In this document: positions 1-7,994 of the stretch, one piece after another
Layout of the letters: each line of letters opens with the position of its first letter
Position numbering within the stretch: the first letter of the stretch is position 1
Source: Pseudoflavitalea rhizosphaerae
GTDB lineage: Bacteria; Bacteroidota; Bacteroidia; Chitinophagales; Chitinophagaceae
Direction of reading: 5' to 3'
Assembly (NCBI RefSeq): GCF_003991355.1
Contig: NZ_RCSU01000001.1
Coordinates: 496,001-560,000, forward strand
Length of the DNA stretch: 64,000 bases
The notes under the pieces: model-generated
What the model was told of the DNA's origin: nothing
The model's input: only the letters and a program-made list of their open reading frames with translations
The model's database searches: none
Made by a program: the position numbers and the translations under genes

Positions 1-231
1 GAATTTTCCATCCTTGAATGTCAACTGATCATCCAAATCGCATTCCAGCCAGGGACTGAATAAAATAAATTCACCATAAGTTCCTGGCCTGGTATGTTCG
101 TCGGCTAATGCGGGTTGCCAGGAATTATTTTCCAGTAACCATTCAGGAGAATCATTGCTGTTCTTTTTACAGGAAAAGCTTACAAGAATAAGGATAAAAA
201 GAAACGCAGGCATTAATTTTCTTCTATTCAT
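1..231 (-). CDS. Lipoprotein, N-terminal part (cut by window edge)
   Basis: Reading the minus strand from the ATG at 231 gives an open frame of 77 codons running off the left edge. It starts MNRRKLMPAF, has a hydrophobic stretch (FLFILILVSFS) and then a Cys followed by KKN. This is a lipoprotein signal peptide with acylated Cys at about residue 21. The visible mature part (around SPEWLLENNSWQPAL) has no domain I recognise. It starts 12 nt after the DUF2891 gene ends, so the two are probably co-transcribed. Likely envelope-anchored; function unknown. Confidence 0.8.
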   Translation of the reverse strand, partial: MNRRKLMPAFLFILILVSFSCKKNSNDSPEWLLENNSWQPALADEHTRPGTYGEFILFSPWLECDLDDQLTFKDGKF

Positions 232-243
232 ATTTCCATTTTT

Positions 244-1332
244 CTATCTGTCCTCAAAAATGGCATAAACAGCAAAAGATGCCAGCCAGTGGTCTCCGCC
301 ATAATTGCCGGAAGTTACATGCGGCAAAGTATGATGCAGGAATTCTTCTGCGGTTGCATTGAAGAGCTTTTTGTAAGGGTGGCTGGCGGGCAAATCTTTG
401 GCGATTCCCTTCATACACCAGGCACGGCTCAGGCTGAGCCCGTCAAGGTGCACGATCTGGTAATCCGTACGGTCGCTCACCTGCGGCATTTTGGTGATAT
501 TATCGATGCCATCCTTTGTATAGAAACTGTTGAACCATTTCAGGAATTCTTCTTTTGGCAATACCCTGCGCATCAGGTCTGCGATCTCCAGGCTGGGCGA
601 CAGAAAATCTGTACCATCTGGTTCCATATAAGCGGGTGTATGTTTGTTGCCGAGATAATAATCTTTGCTACGTTGTTTGATCAGCGCTGCAAACTCAGGC
701 TGATTGAGCGCATTGGCCCAGTCGAGCGCAAACACCAGTCCGAATGCCGTATTGGGATGCACTCCTGTACGGTTGGGATAAGTTTGTTTGGGAAGATATT
801 TCGTCCAGAGTTCTTTGATGGTTTGCGTAAGTGGTTGCAGGCTGGTATACCATTGTTTGCCGAGGGGATCCTTCCAGGTGAAGAGTTCTTCATCCAGCTT
901 CAGCAGCCACGCCCATCCGTAAGTACGTTCCCAGGAAGACGACACTTTGTATTTTGAGAAATAAGCAGCTTCTTCTTTCATTTTTTCAAGCTGGAAACTG
1001 TTGCTGAGGATAGCGATGATCTTATCACGGTCTGGCATATCCGGAAATGTTTTCAGCAATTTCACCAGCATCCAGTGGCCATGCACGGAAGAATGCCAGT
1101 CGAAACATCCGTAGAAAACCGGATGCAGCTGATGGGGAAGCAGCACGTGGTCAGTAGCAGAGTCGGAAGTATGACTGGTCTTATTGGGCCATTCATTGTT
1201 GATGCAATGTAAAGGCAATGAAGCCAGTTTTGCAGCTACTTCCTTACTGAATAAATTCCTGTTACCTGTTTGCGCTTGCATAGATACTTGTAAAAGTACG
1301 GCAACTGACAGGATGAGCGTATGGATTTTCAT
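244..1332 (-). CDS. DUF2891 family secreted protein
   Basis: 362 aa. The N-terminus (MKIHTLILSVAVLLQVSMQAQ) is a cleavable signal peptide, so the protein should be periplasmic or secreted. The mature part carries the DUF2891 hallmarks: LPLHCINNEWPNK near residue 39 and HPVFYGCFDWHSSVHGHW near residue 70. It is rich in aromatic residues and His/Asp in the manner of helical-toroid carbohydrate-active proteins, but no activity is established for the family as far as I know. It lies 30 nt after the DUF6686-like gene and 12 nt before the edge lipoprotein, suggesting one minus-strand transcript. Full length for the family. Family assignment is confident; biochemical role is not. Confidence 0.85.
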   Translation of the reverse strand: MKIHTLILSVAVLLQVSMQAQTGNRNLFSKEVAAKLASLPLHCINNEWPNKTSHTSDSATDHVLLPHQLHPVFYGCFDWHSSVHGHWMLVKLLKTFPDMPDRDKIIAILSNSFQLEKMKEEAAYFSKYKVSSSWERTYGWAWLLKLDEELFTWKDPLGKQWYTSLQPLTQTIKELWTKYLPKQTYPNRTGVHPNTAFGLVFALDWANALNQPEFAALIKQRSKDYYLGNKHTPAYMEPDGTDFLSPSLEIADLMRRVLPKEEFLKWFNSFYTKDGIDNITKMPQVSDRTDYQIVHLDGLSLSRAWCMKGIAKDLPASHPYKKLFNATAEEFLHHTLPHVTSGNYGGDHWLASFAVYAIFEDR

Positions 1333-1362
1333 CCGGTAAAAATAAGGATTGACCGCAGCAAA

Positions 1363-1686
1363 TCAATAATAAAAGAAGCTGGCCATTTGTGCAGCTTTCA
1401 TCTCCGTATCCGCACCATCCAGCAGGTAATGAAGTTCGCGCAGGGCGGGCCTTTCCAGCAGCAGGTCCATACCCTGGTTAAAAGCAGGCACTTTGACCGG
1501 CTCACCAGGTTTCAATGCTGCAGACTTGAAATAGAGGCCGGCCACCACTTCACAGAATAATGTAAAAGTAAAAGTATCGAACATGAATGCTGCATTGCGC
1601 ATTCTAACCTGGTAAGTATTACACTGCACACATTGCATAACATACACTTCATCATCGGTTTTGTACCACATCCTGAAATTGCACAT
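1363..1686 (-). CDS. Small DUF6686-like protein
   Basis: 107 aa, cytoplasmic (no signal peptide). It begins MCNFRMWYKTDDEVYVMQC and contains a CVQCNTYQV segment, a CxxC that could bind metal, followed by a hydrophobic run (MFDTFTFTLFCEVVAGLY). This resembles the small DUF6686 proteins of Bacteroidota, which I recognise only by the N-terminal Cys pattern, so the family name is tentative. It is first in a minus-strand cluster with DUF2891 (30-nt gap). The coding call is supported by the spacing, the sensible composition and the absence of a better frame. Confidence 0.55.
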   Translation of the reverse strand: MCNFRMWYKTDDEVYVMQCVQCNTYQVRMRNAAFMFDTFTFTLFCEVVAGLYFKSAALKPGEPVKVPAFNQGMDLLLERPALRELHYLLDGADTEMKAAQMASFFYY

Positions 1687-1906
1687 GCTGTTCTTTTTTT
1701 AAAGATGCCAACAAACCGTCAATCCGGTTTGCAAATCAGGGAAAAACAGTTTTCGCAATTGGGAAACTTCACTATCCGTAATTATTTGAGCCTCCCGAAG
1801 GCTGGGAATGGCGCCATGCCAGTTCAGCTTATCTTGTCAAAACGCGCAACGAAAAGGCCCCTGCAATATTGTACCTCTACTACTTTCAAATTCCCGCAGT
1901 CTTTTT

Positions 1907-1913
1907 TATTTTG
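1907..1913 (+). promoter_or_regulatory. Possible -7 promoter box for the lipoprotein gene
   Basis: TATTTTG followed by CGCC lies about 39 nt before the ATG at 1952. It is one base shorter than the Bacteroidota TAnnTTTG box, and no good -33 TTG is visible. Weak call from pattern alone. Confidence 0.3.
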
Positions 1914-1951
1914 CGCCTGATTTTTATTTAGCACGAATAAACCCTTACCAA

Positions 1952-2818
1952 ATGAAACAAATTCACGTACTTCTGCTGGCGTCCTTCGCCTTCCTCTTCT
2001 CCTGTTCCAAAGACGACAACAATGGGCCGTCTGACCAGGAGCAAGCAGCAGAACTTCAGGCCAGCATTGCTGCCAAATGGGAGCTTGATCCTGCTGCGAT
2101 CGAATCCTTATTATCGAAAAATGTAGTAACGCAACCTGTTACCGTCAATTGTTTCGTCAAAGTTTTGAAAGGCAGTCTTAATAACAACGTTCAAACCGAT
2201 GATGTAGATCCCGGCCCCGGTACACCCATTCTCACTTTCATGGAATTCTATAGTGATAGTTCATTCATCATATCTAATAATGGAAGTCTTTTGCTGGAAG
2301 GAAAATTCAAAGCCGTTTCGGGTGATTCCATCCTGCTTACGCCATTAGGCTCACTGGGTGGCATCAAGATCGTGGATGGAAAACTTGAAGGCAGGCTGCA
2401 TGCTGATGAACTTCAAAAAACAGTGAATATCATTGGCACAAAGGTCGCTTCAATTACTGAATCTGCCCGAACCACCCTGTTTTGCAGGGAATGGTATCTC
2501 GCCAGGGAAGAAGATTATGAAGATGCTTATGACGATTATACTGATTACTTAACCATCCGCATTAGCAATAATGGTACTTATCTTGTAAAACTTTACAAGG
2601 ATAACGAATTACAGGAAGCATTGGTGCAGGGTTGGAAATGGTATGATAACGACGAGACTAAATTCCATTATTTTCCTCTTGACAATCCGCAAGATTTAGG
2701 TACCGTCACGGTTCGCGATCTGACCAAAGATGTACTGAAAGCTACTGAATACTATGATTCAGATGGAATTCCGGGCGATGAAACATTCAACTGGACGTTT
2801 TATCCCGTAAAAAAATAA
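1952..2818 (+). CDS. Lipoprotein of unknown function
   Basis: 288 aa from the ATG at 1952. The frame stays open further upstream, but only this start gives a proper lipoprotein signal (MKQIHVLLLASFAFLFSC, Cys at about residue 18, then SKDD). The SKDD after the Cys is typical of lipoproteins exported to the Bacteroidota outer membrane or surface. The mature part alternates acidic loops with beta-type stretches (for example YEDAYDDYTDYLTIRI) and could be two lipocalin-like or beta-sandwich repeats, but I recognise no named family. It converges on uxaA with 29 nt between stops. Confidence 0.75.
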   Translation: MKQIHVLLLASFAFLFSCSKDDNNGPSDQEQAAELQASIAAKWELDPAAIESLLSKNVVTQPVTVNCFVKVLKGSLNNNVQTDDVDPGPGTPILTFMEFYSDSSFIISNNGSLLLEGKFKAVSGDSILLTPLGSLGGIKIVDGKLEGRLHADELQKTVNIIGTKVASITESARTTLFCREWYLAREEDYEDAYDDYTDYLTIRISNNGTYLVKLYKDNELQEALVQGWKWYDNDETKFHYFPLDNPQDLGTVTVRDLTKDVLKATEYYDSDGIPGDETFNWTFYPVKK

Positions 2819-2819
2819 A

Positions 2820-2845
2820 CCTGTGGCGGGAAGCAAAGGCACAGG
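2820..2845. terminator. Candidate terminator hairpin between convergent genes
   Basis: CCTGTG at 2820-2825 pairs with CACAGG at 2840-2845 in the 29-nt gap between the convergent lipoprotein and uxaA stops. The stem is short and there is no strong T run, so this is called on position as much as on sequence. Confidence 0.4.
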
Positions 2846-2847
2846 CT

Positions 2848-4497
2848 TTATAAGCTGATCCCTCTCTTCCATGGGATGAAATCATCCTGGCTCAATCTTA
2901 CGGCATTCACTACTTTTTCGCCACTGGCTACTGCTATTACGTACTCGAGTATGCGCTCGCCACATTGCCCGATGGTTTCATTGCCGTCAATGATAGTACC
3001 GGCATTGATATCGATAATATCCGGCATCCTGTTGTACAAAGCTGTATTGCTCGATATCTTCACCACCGGTGCAATCGGATTACCGGTAGGCGTTCCCAAT
3101 CCGGTAGTGAAAAGCACAACAGTTGCGCCGGCGCCCACTTCAGCAGTGGTGCTCTCTACATCATTGCCTGGTGTACAAAGTAAATTGAGTCCTGCCTTGC
3201 GCACTACTTCAGGATAATCCAGCACGGCAGCTACCGCAGATGTACCACCTTTTTTTGCTGCACCTGCTGATTTCATGGCATCGGTGATCAGGCCATCCCT
3301 GATATTTCCGGGCGATGGGTTCATATCGAAACCTGAACCCGCCGCTACAGCGCTGGCTCCGTATGCGCGCATCAGCTGGATAAAACGTTCTGCATCGCGC
3401 ACATCGGAACAACGATCACTGATCTCCTGCTCTACGCCACAAAGCTCAGGGAACTCGGAGAGGATCACAGAACCACCGGCACTGACCAACAGATCGGAGG
3501 CATGGCCGATCGCAGGGTTGGCGGAGATGCCGGAGAAACCATCCGAACCACCACATTCCAGTCCGACCACCAGTTTGCTGATGGGGGCAGGTTTGCGGGT
3601 TTGCTGATTGGCGATGATCAGCCCTTCAAATGTGCGTTTCATCGCAAGTTCGATCAGGTCTGTTTCCTTACCCACCGCCTGCTGCTCGAAAATATAAAGC
3701 GGCTTATCAAATGAAGGTGATCTCTTTTCGATCTCTTCCTTAAGCATCGCCACCTGTGCATTCTGACAACCGAGACTGAGCACTGTAGCCCCCGCTACAT
3801 TGGGATGAGTGATATAACCCGCCAGCAGTCCGCATAAAGTTTGCGCATCCTGCCGGATGCCGCCACAGCCACCTGTATGTGAAAGGAACTTAATACCGTC
3901 TACATTCTTGAAAACAGGACTTTTTGCAATTGCCTGCGCAGGTTCATTCAGACTGATGGTTTCCACATCCACGCCGTTCTCCATGGCAGCCACCAGTTGT
4001 TTGGTGAATGCACGGTATTTTGGCGGATGCGCATATCCCAGTTCTTCCAGCAATGCATCTTTCAGTACTTCCACATTCCTGTTTTCGCAAAACACCAACG
4101 GCACTACCAGCCAGTAGTTGCCGGTGCCCACACTGCCATCGCTCCGGTGGTAGCCCATGAAAGTCCTGTCTTTCCAGGATGGACCGATTTCCGTTTTCGA
4201 GTGCACTTCTTTCCTGGTTTCAGACAGCGCATAGGCTGCTGATGCATGTTTGAGATTGGAGGTGGTGATGCGGGAGCCTGCGGCAAGCGGCTCAGTGCTC
4301 TTACCTACCAATACGCCATACATGATTACAGCCGCACCTTTGTTTAAGTCAGCAGTAATAAATTTATGTTTGGCGGCCACATCATCCATTAACGTATATT
4401 CAACACCGTTATATAAAATCTTCTCGCCCTTTTTAAGGTCCTGCAGGGCTACCAGCACATTGTCCTTCGGATGCACTTTCAATACTTTCTGCTTCAT
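2848..4497 (-). CDS. uxaA: Altronate dehydratase
   Basis: 549 aa. Dehydrates D-altronate to 2-keto-3-deoxygluconate, the last step before KDG phosphorylation in galacturonate catabolism; cytoplasmic, iron-dependent in the known family. Residues about 10-85 are the N-terminal SAF domain. The catalytic C-terminal domain starts near residue 115 (GYHRSDGSVGTGNYW) and carries HTGGCGG (207-213), SLGCQN (241-246) and LECGGSDGFSG (about 313-323), the conserved Cys/Gly motifs of the altronate/galactarate dehydratases. It is the last gene of the pectin operon, 11 nt after the truncated uxaB. The AGGGGA closing the uxaB frame probably serves as its ribosome binding site. It is longer than the roughly 495-residue E. 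coli enzyme, as is common in Bacteroidota. Confidence 0.95.
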   Translation of the reverse strand: MKQKVLKVHPKDNVLVALQDLKKGEKILYNGVEYTLMDDVAAKHKFITADLNKGAAVIMYGVLVGKSTEPLAAGSRITTSNLKHASAAYALSETRKEVHSKTEIGPSWKDRTFMGYHRSDGSVGTGNYWLVVPLVFCENRNVEVLKDALLEELGYAHPPKYRAFTKQLVAAMENGVDVETISLNEPAQAIAKSPVFKNVDGIKFLSHTGGCGGIRQDAQTLCGLLAGYITHPNVAGATVLSLGCQNAQVAMLKEEIEKRSPSFDKPLYIFEQQAVGKETDLIELAMKRTFEGLIIANQQTRKPAPISKLVVGLECGGSDGFSGISANPAIGHASDLLVSAGGSVILSEFPELCGVEQEISDRCSDVRDAERFIQLMRAYGASAVAAGSGFDMNPSPGNIRDGLITDAMKSAGAAKKGGTSAVAAVLDYPEVVRKAGLNLLCTPGNDVESTTAEVGAGATVVLFTTGLGTPTGNPIAPVVKISSNTALYNRMPDIIDINAGTIIDGNETIGQCGERILEYVIAVASGEKVVNAVRLSQDDFIPWKRGISL

Positions 4498-4508
4498 GGT
4501 AATTCCAT

Positions 4509-5417
4509 TTATCCCCTGATTGGTTTCATTTTGCCGAATGATGAGAGTTGGGTGGACAGCACCACTCCCGGATCGGCCTTACTGAATGATAATATTTTCT
4601 GAACGCTCTTGTTATTGGTTTCGATGCACCAGTTCCGGTAAGATTCCGTGATCACCAGTAACTCATCTTTATATCCGGTGATCTTTTCCAGTTCCTGCTG
4701 TTGTTGTGGACTGACGGAACTCAGCACCATGCGGTCTGCCACTGAATTACAAAAATGGTTGGATGCTTCCAGCCAGTCGAGAAAAGCAGTTTCCAGCCCG
4801 TTCTGGTGCGCCAGCTCCAGCACAATGGCATCAAGTCCTTTCGCTTGTTCCGCGCCTGTGGAATGAATGATCACCAGACCGCTGCCGGCTGCGCCATTGA
4901 AATGTTTGAACCGGTGATACATAAATGCCAGCAGTTTCCCGGGGAAGGATTTTGGTGGCTGCCAGTGTACATTATCTTTTTTCAGAACCAGGTCTGCAGC
5001 ATTGGTCTGTGCCACTACTACCTGCATTCCAGGATTGGCAGCACATCTCAGGATCAGGTCCCAGTGCAGGCTTTCATTCAAAGCACGACTGATAGCAGCA
5101 TTGATGACGAAGCTGGCAGTTGTTCCAGTTTTTGCAACAGCTCTTTCGCAAATAGTGTACAGACCATCCTGCGCCATCAGTTGATCCGTTTCATCACCTG
5201 AAGTAACGGCAACGATGCGTCCGTTGAAGATACCCTTCCTGTTGGCTTTATCGATGCACCAGGCAGGTAGTCCACACAGGAGCGCACCAGAACCAAACTG
5301 CAGCACCCTTTCCGGCAATTCGAATATCGCGGCAGGAGGAACAGACACTGCTTTTGTTTTTATCTTTTTGAGGTTCCTTTTGTTCAGCGAAAATGGTATG
5401 GTCCTTTTAACTGTCAT
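4509..5417 (-). CDS. uxaB: Tagaturonate reductase-like, C-terminal half missing
   Basis: 302 aa from the ATG at 5417, which overlaps the preceding stop by 4 nt. The N-terminal NAD-binding Rossmann domain of the mannitol-dehydrogenase/UxaB family is clear: PERVLQFGSGALLCGLPAW (about 36-54), NGRIVAVTSGD (65-75) and EQDGLYT-like AQDGLYT (82-88). Known UxaB proteins run to about 480-500 aa, with the catalytic Lys/Asn/His in a C-terminal domain opened by a K-x-R-x-LNGxHT motif. Here the frame stops at FGKMKPIRG, just where that motif should begin, and uxaA starts 11 nt later. About 170-190 residues are therefore absent. It reduces tagaturonate to altronate only if another protein supplies the active site; otherwise it is a decayed gene. 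The usual Arg in LLRG is also Cys here. Confidence 0.8.
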   Translation of the reverse strand: MTVKRTIPFSLNKRNLKKIKTKAVSVPPAAIFELPERVLQFGSGALLCGLPAWCIDKANRKGIFNGRIVAVTSGDETDQLMAQDGLYTICERAVAKTGTTASFVINAAISRALNESLHWDLILRCAANPGMQVVVAQTNAADLVLKKDNVHWQPPKSFPGKLLAFMYHRFKHFNGAAGSGLVIIHSTGAEQAKGLDAIVLELAHQNGLETAFLDWLEASNHFCNSVADRMVLSSVSPQQQQELEKITGYKDELLVITESYRNWCIETNNKSVQKILSFSKADPGVVLSTQLSSFGKMKPIRG

Positions 5418-7987
5418 GGTCTCCCTCCTGTCTGCCGCATCAATTCCATTTCTGCCGCACATTTGATGAATGCTCCCATTCCTTTGGGATCATTGGTGAT
5501 TACCGGTTCTTTGACATAATATTCGTAACTGCCATCACGATAAGGATTGCCGCCCAGTCCGGATACCGCTACAGTTCCTTTCAGGTTGAATCCTCCGTTT
5601 GTATCTTTTTCTATGAATTCATTGATAATACCTTCAAAGCCTTTCTGAACGGCCTTGCTGCAGGAAGCAGGCAGGTAATTCATCCTTACGCCTTTGGCCA
5701 GCGTGTAAACGATCATGCTGCTGGCGGAAGATTCGTGGTAATTACCGGGAGCATTCTTCTTGTCTACCACATCCCACCAGGTCCCGGAACCGGCGTCCTG
5801 GTATTTAACAATTGCTTTGGCATAACGGTTCAAAATACCGATGATGGAATCCCTGCCGGGATGATTGGCGGGAAAATAATCCAGCGCATCCACCATTGCC
5901 ATGCCATACCAGCCGAGTGCGCGGCCCCAGAAATTGGGCGATTGCCCAGTTTTCTTGTTTGCCCAGCGTTGTTCACGTGATTCGTCCCAGCCATGATAGA
6001 GCAGGCCGGTCTTTTTATCGCGTGCATTGTGTTCCATCAGTACAAACTGGCGGGTGATATCATTGAAGGCTTCGGGCTCATTGAAGAGTTTTGCGTATTG
6101 CGCGTAGAAAGGCTGACCCATGTAAAGCCCATCCAGCCACATCTGCCAGGGATAGACCTGCTTATGCCAGAAGCCGCCGGATTTGGTGCGGGGATGGTGA
6201 CGAAGCTGGTCTCTCAGCAGGTCTGCCGCTTTCCTGTATTTCTGATTTCCAGTTTCTTCATACAGGAAAAGGATATTCTTTCCATTGTTCACATGATCTA
6301 TATTGAACTCATCTTTCTTATATCCCTTTATCTTTCCACTCTGGTCGATATAGAAGTCCATCATCTTTTTGATATAATTGAAGTACTCTTGTTGCTGGTT
6401 CTGTTTCCAAACAGCTTCCATTCCTTTCAGGATCACGCCCAGGTCGTATCGCCACTTGGCGGTCTTATCCCCTTCGAGCGCAAAGGAATCAGGCCAGATG
6501 TGCATTACGGTCTGGCTCAGCTTCTCTCCCCAGGTATTGGCGCTGGCGCGGGAAGACTGCCACTGAATATTTTCCAATTTTATACCACTGGTGTCTACCG
6601 CTTCAAGGTAAGAACCCGTTACAAAGCGCATATTCCTTAATGTTATATTCTTCACCGGCATTTCAGGAAGCCCGCGCAGGAAAACGGCTTTAGGCGCGCC
6701 ATTCACCACCACATTACTGATGCTGATATTTCGGAACTCAGGGGTTCCTTCGCTTACAGGTAACAGTTGGGCGCGCGGGGTTTCCCTTTTCTCACCGGAA
6801 AGAGGAACAGGGTCCTTTGCCATATAATACATATCGAAGAGAATAGCTTCACCAACGATATCTCGCATGGCGATCTGATCGATGAAGATATTCTCTACCA
6901 ATCCACCACGACCACGCGCAGATTTGAAACGCAGGCCGATATCCGTTCCAATGAAAGTGCAGTTGCTGACATGGATATTCCTTACGCCGCCGCTCATTTC
7001 ACTGCCTACCACAAATCCGCCGTGCGCGTGATAGACCACGCAGTTCCTGATGATCAAATCCTGTGTGGGTATTCCTCTTTTTCTTCCGGCTTCGTCCCTT
7101 CCGCTTTTCATGCAGAGGGCATCGTCGCCCACATCAAATACCGAGTTTTCGATCAGTACATTTTTACAGCTTTCCACATCAATACCATCACCATTCTGTG
7201 CATACCAGGGATTTCGCACTGTGATATTACGCACAACAATGTCTTCACTCATCAGGGGATGCAAACACCAGGCGGGCGAGTTCTGGATGATCAATCCTTC
7301 CAGCAGGATGCGTTTACAATTGGTCAGCACCAGTAAATTAGGACGAAGGAAATCTTTTACATTATTGTAGAATGCAGCATCCTTTCCGGGTTCGATTGCG
7401 CCGGGATTCTTCAGCAGGGAACCTTTATAGGAGCTGATGCTGGGATACCAGGTACGTTTGTCTTCACTAAGCATACCACCGGAAGCAAGGAGGGATTTCC
7501 ACTGGCTCCCGGTGAGCTTATCCCGCTTCACCATTCTCCAGGCATCGCCGCCGCCGTCGATGATACCATTCCCGGTAAGCGCGATATTCTCCTGTCCGGT
7601 TGCCGATATGGGGCTTTGATTTCGCATCTGTGGCAGCCCTTCCCAATTGCCTTCCACCAGCGGGTACTGGCTAAAGTCTGTAGTAAACTGCAATAATGCA
7701 TTGTATTGCAAATGCAGGTTCACATTGCTTTTCAGTGTAACCGGCCCGGAGATCCATAATCCCGCGGGGACCACTACCACACCGCCGCCTTTTGCCGCAA
7801 CAGCATCGATAGCATTGTTGATGGCCTTAGTACAAAGTGTTGATCCGTCTGATTTGGCGCCGAATGCCGTTATCAGCACAGTGTCTTTCTTAAAGGATGT
7901 TTCCCTGATCACCGGTAACTGTTGCGCCTGCAACACACCGGCGCCAGCCATCAGCAAAACCCATATCGAAACAAATCTTTTTTTCAT
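5414..7987 (-). CDS. GH28 polygalacturonase - GH105 unsaturated glycosyl hydrolase fusion
   Basis: 857 aa from the ATG at 7987, preceded by AAAGGAAT and 7 nt from the GH43 stop. A signal peptide (MKKRFVSIWVLLMAGAGVLQA) directs it to the periplasm or outside. Residues about 35-480 are a GH28 right-handed beta-helix with the signature set NGDGID (265-270), GDD (287-289), HGG (322-324) and RFK (353-355). Residues about 490-857 are a GH105 (alpha/alpha)6 domain with MWLDGLYMG (616-624, general-acid Asp about 619) and WGRALGWY (687-694). GH28 hydrolyses galacturonan or rhamnogalacturonan backbones; GH105 removes the unsaturated uronate left by pectate or rhamnogalacturonan lyases. The fusion joins backbone cleavage with clearing of lyase ends, matching the PL1 in the same operon. 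Confidence 0.93.
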   Translation of the reverse strand: MKKRFVSIWVLLMAGAGVLQAQQLPVIRETSFKKDTVLITAFGAKSDGSTLCTKAINNAIDAVAAKGGGVVVVPAGLWISGPVTLKSNVNLHLQYNALLQFTTDFSQYPLVEGNWEGLPQMRNQSPISATGQENIALTGNGIIDGGGDAWRMVKRDKLTGSQWKSLLASGGMLSEDKRTWYPSISSYKGSLLKNPGAIEPGKDAAFYNNVKDFLRPNLLVLTNCKRILLEGLIIQNSPAWCLHPLMSEDIVVRNITVRNPWYAQNGDGIDVESCKNVLIENSVFDVGDDALCMKSGRDEAGRKRGIPTQDLIIRNCVVYHAHGGFVVGSEMSGGVRNIHVSNCTFIGTDIGLRFKSARGRGGLVENIFIDQIAMRDIVGEAILFDMYYMAKDPVPLSGEKRETPRAQLLPVSEGTPEFRNISISNVVVNGAPKAVFLRGLPEMPVKNITLRNMRFVTGSYLEAVDTSGIKLENIQWQSSRASANTWGEKLSQTVMHIWPDSFALEGDKTAKWRYDLGVILKGMEAVWKQNQQQEYFNYIKKMMDFYIDQSGKIKGYKKDEFNIDHVNNGKNILFLYEETGNQKYRKAADLLRDQLRHHPRTKSGGFWHKQVYPWQMWLDGLYMGQPFYAQYAKLFNEPEAFNDITRQFVLMEHNARDKKTGLLYHGWDESREQRWANKKTGQSPNFWGRALGWYGMAMVDALDYFPANHPGRDSIIGILNRYAKAIVKYQDAGSGTWWDVVDKKNAPGNYHESSASSMIVYTLAKGVRMNYLPASCSKAVQKGFEGIINEFIEKDTNGGFNLKGTVAVSGLGGNPYRDGSYEYYVKEPVITNDPKGMGAFIKCAAEMELMRQTGGRP

Positions 7988-7994
7988 TATTCCT

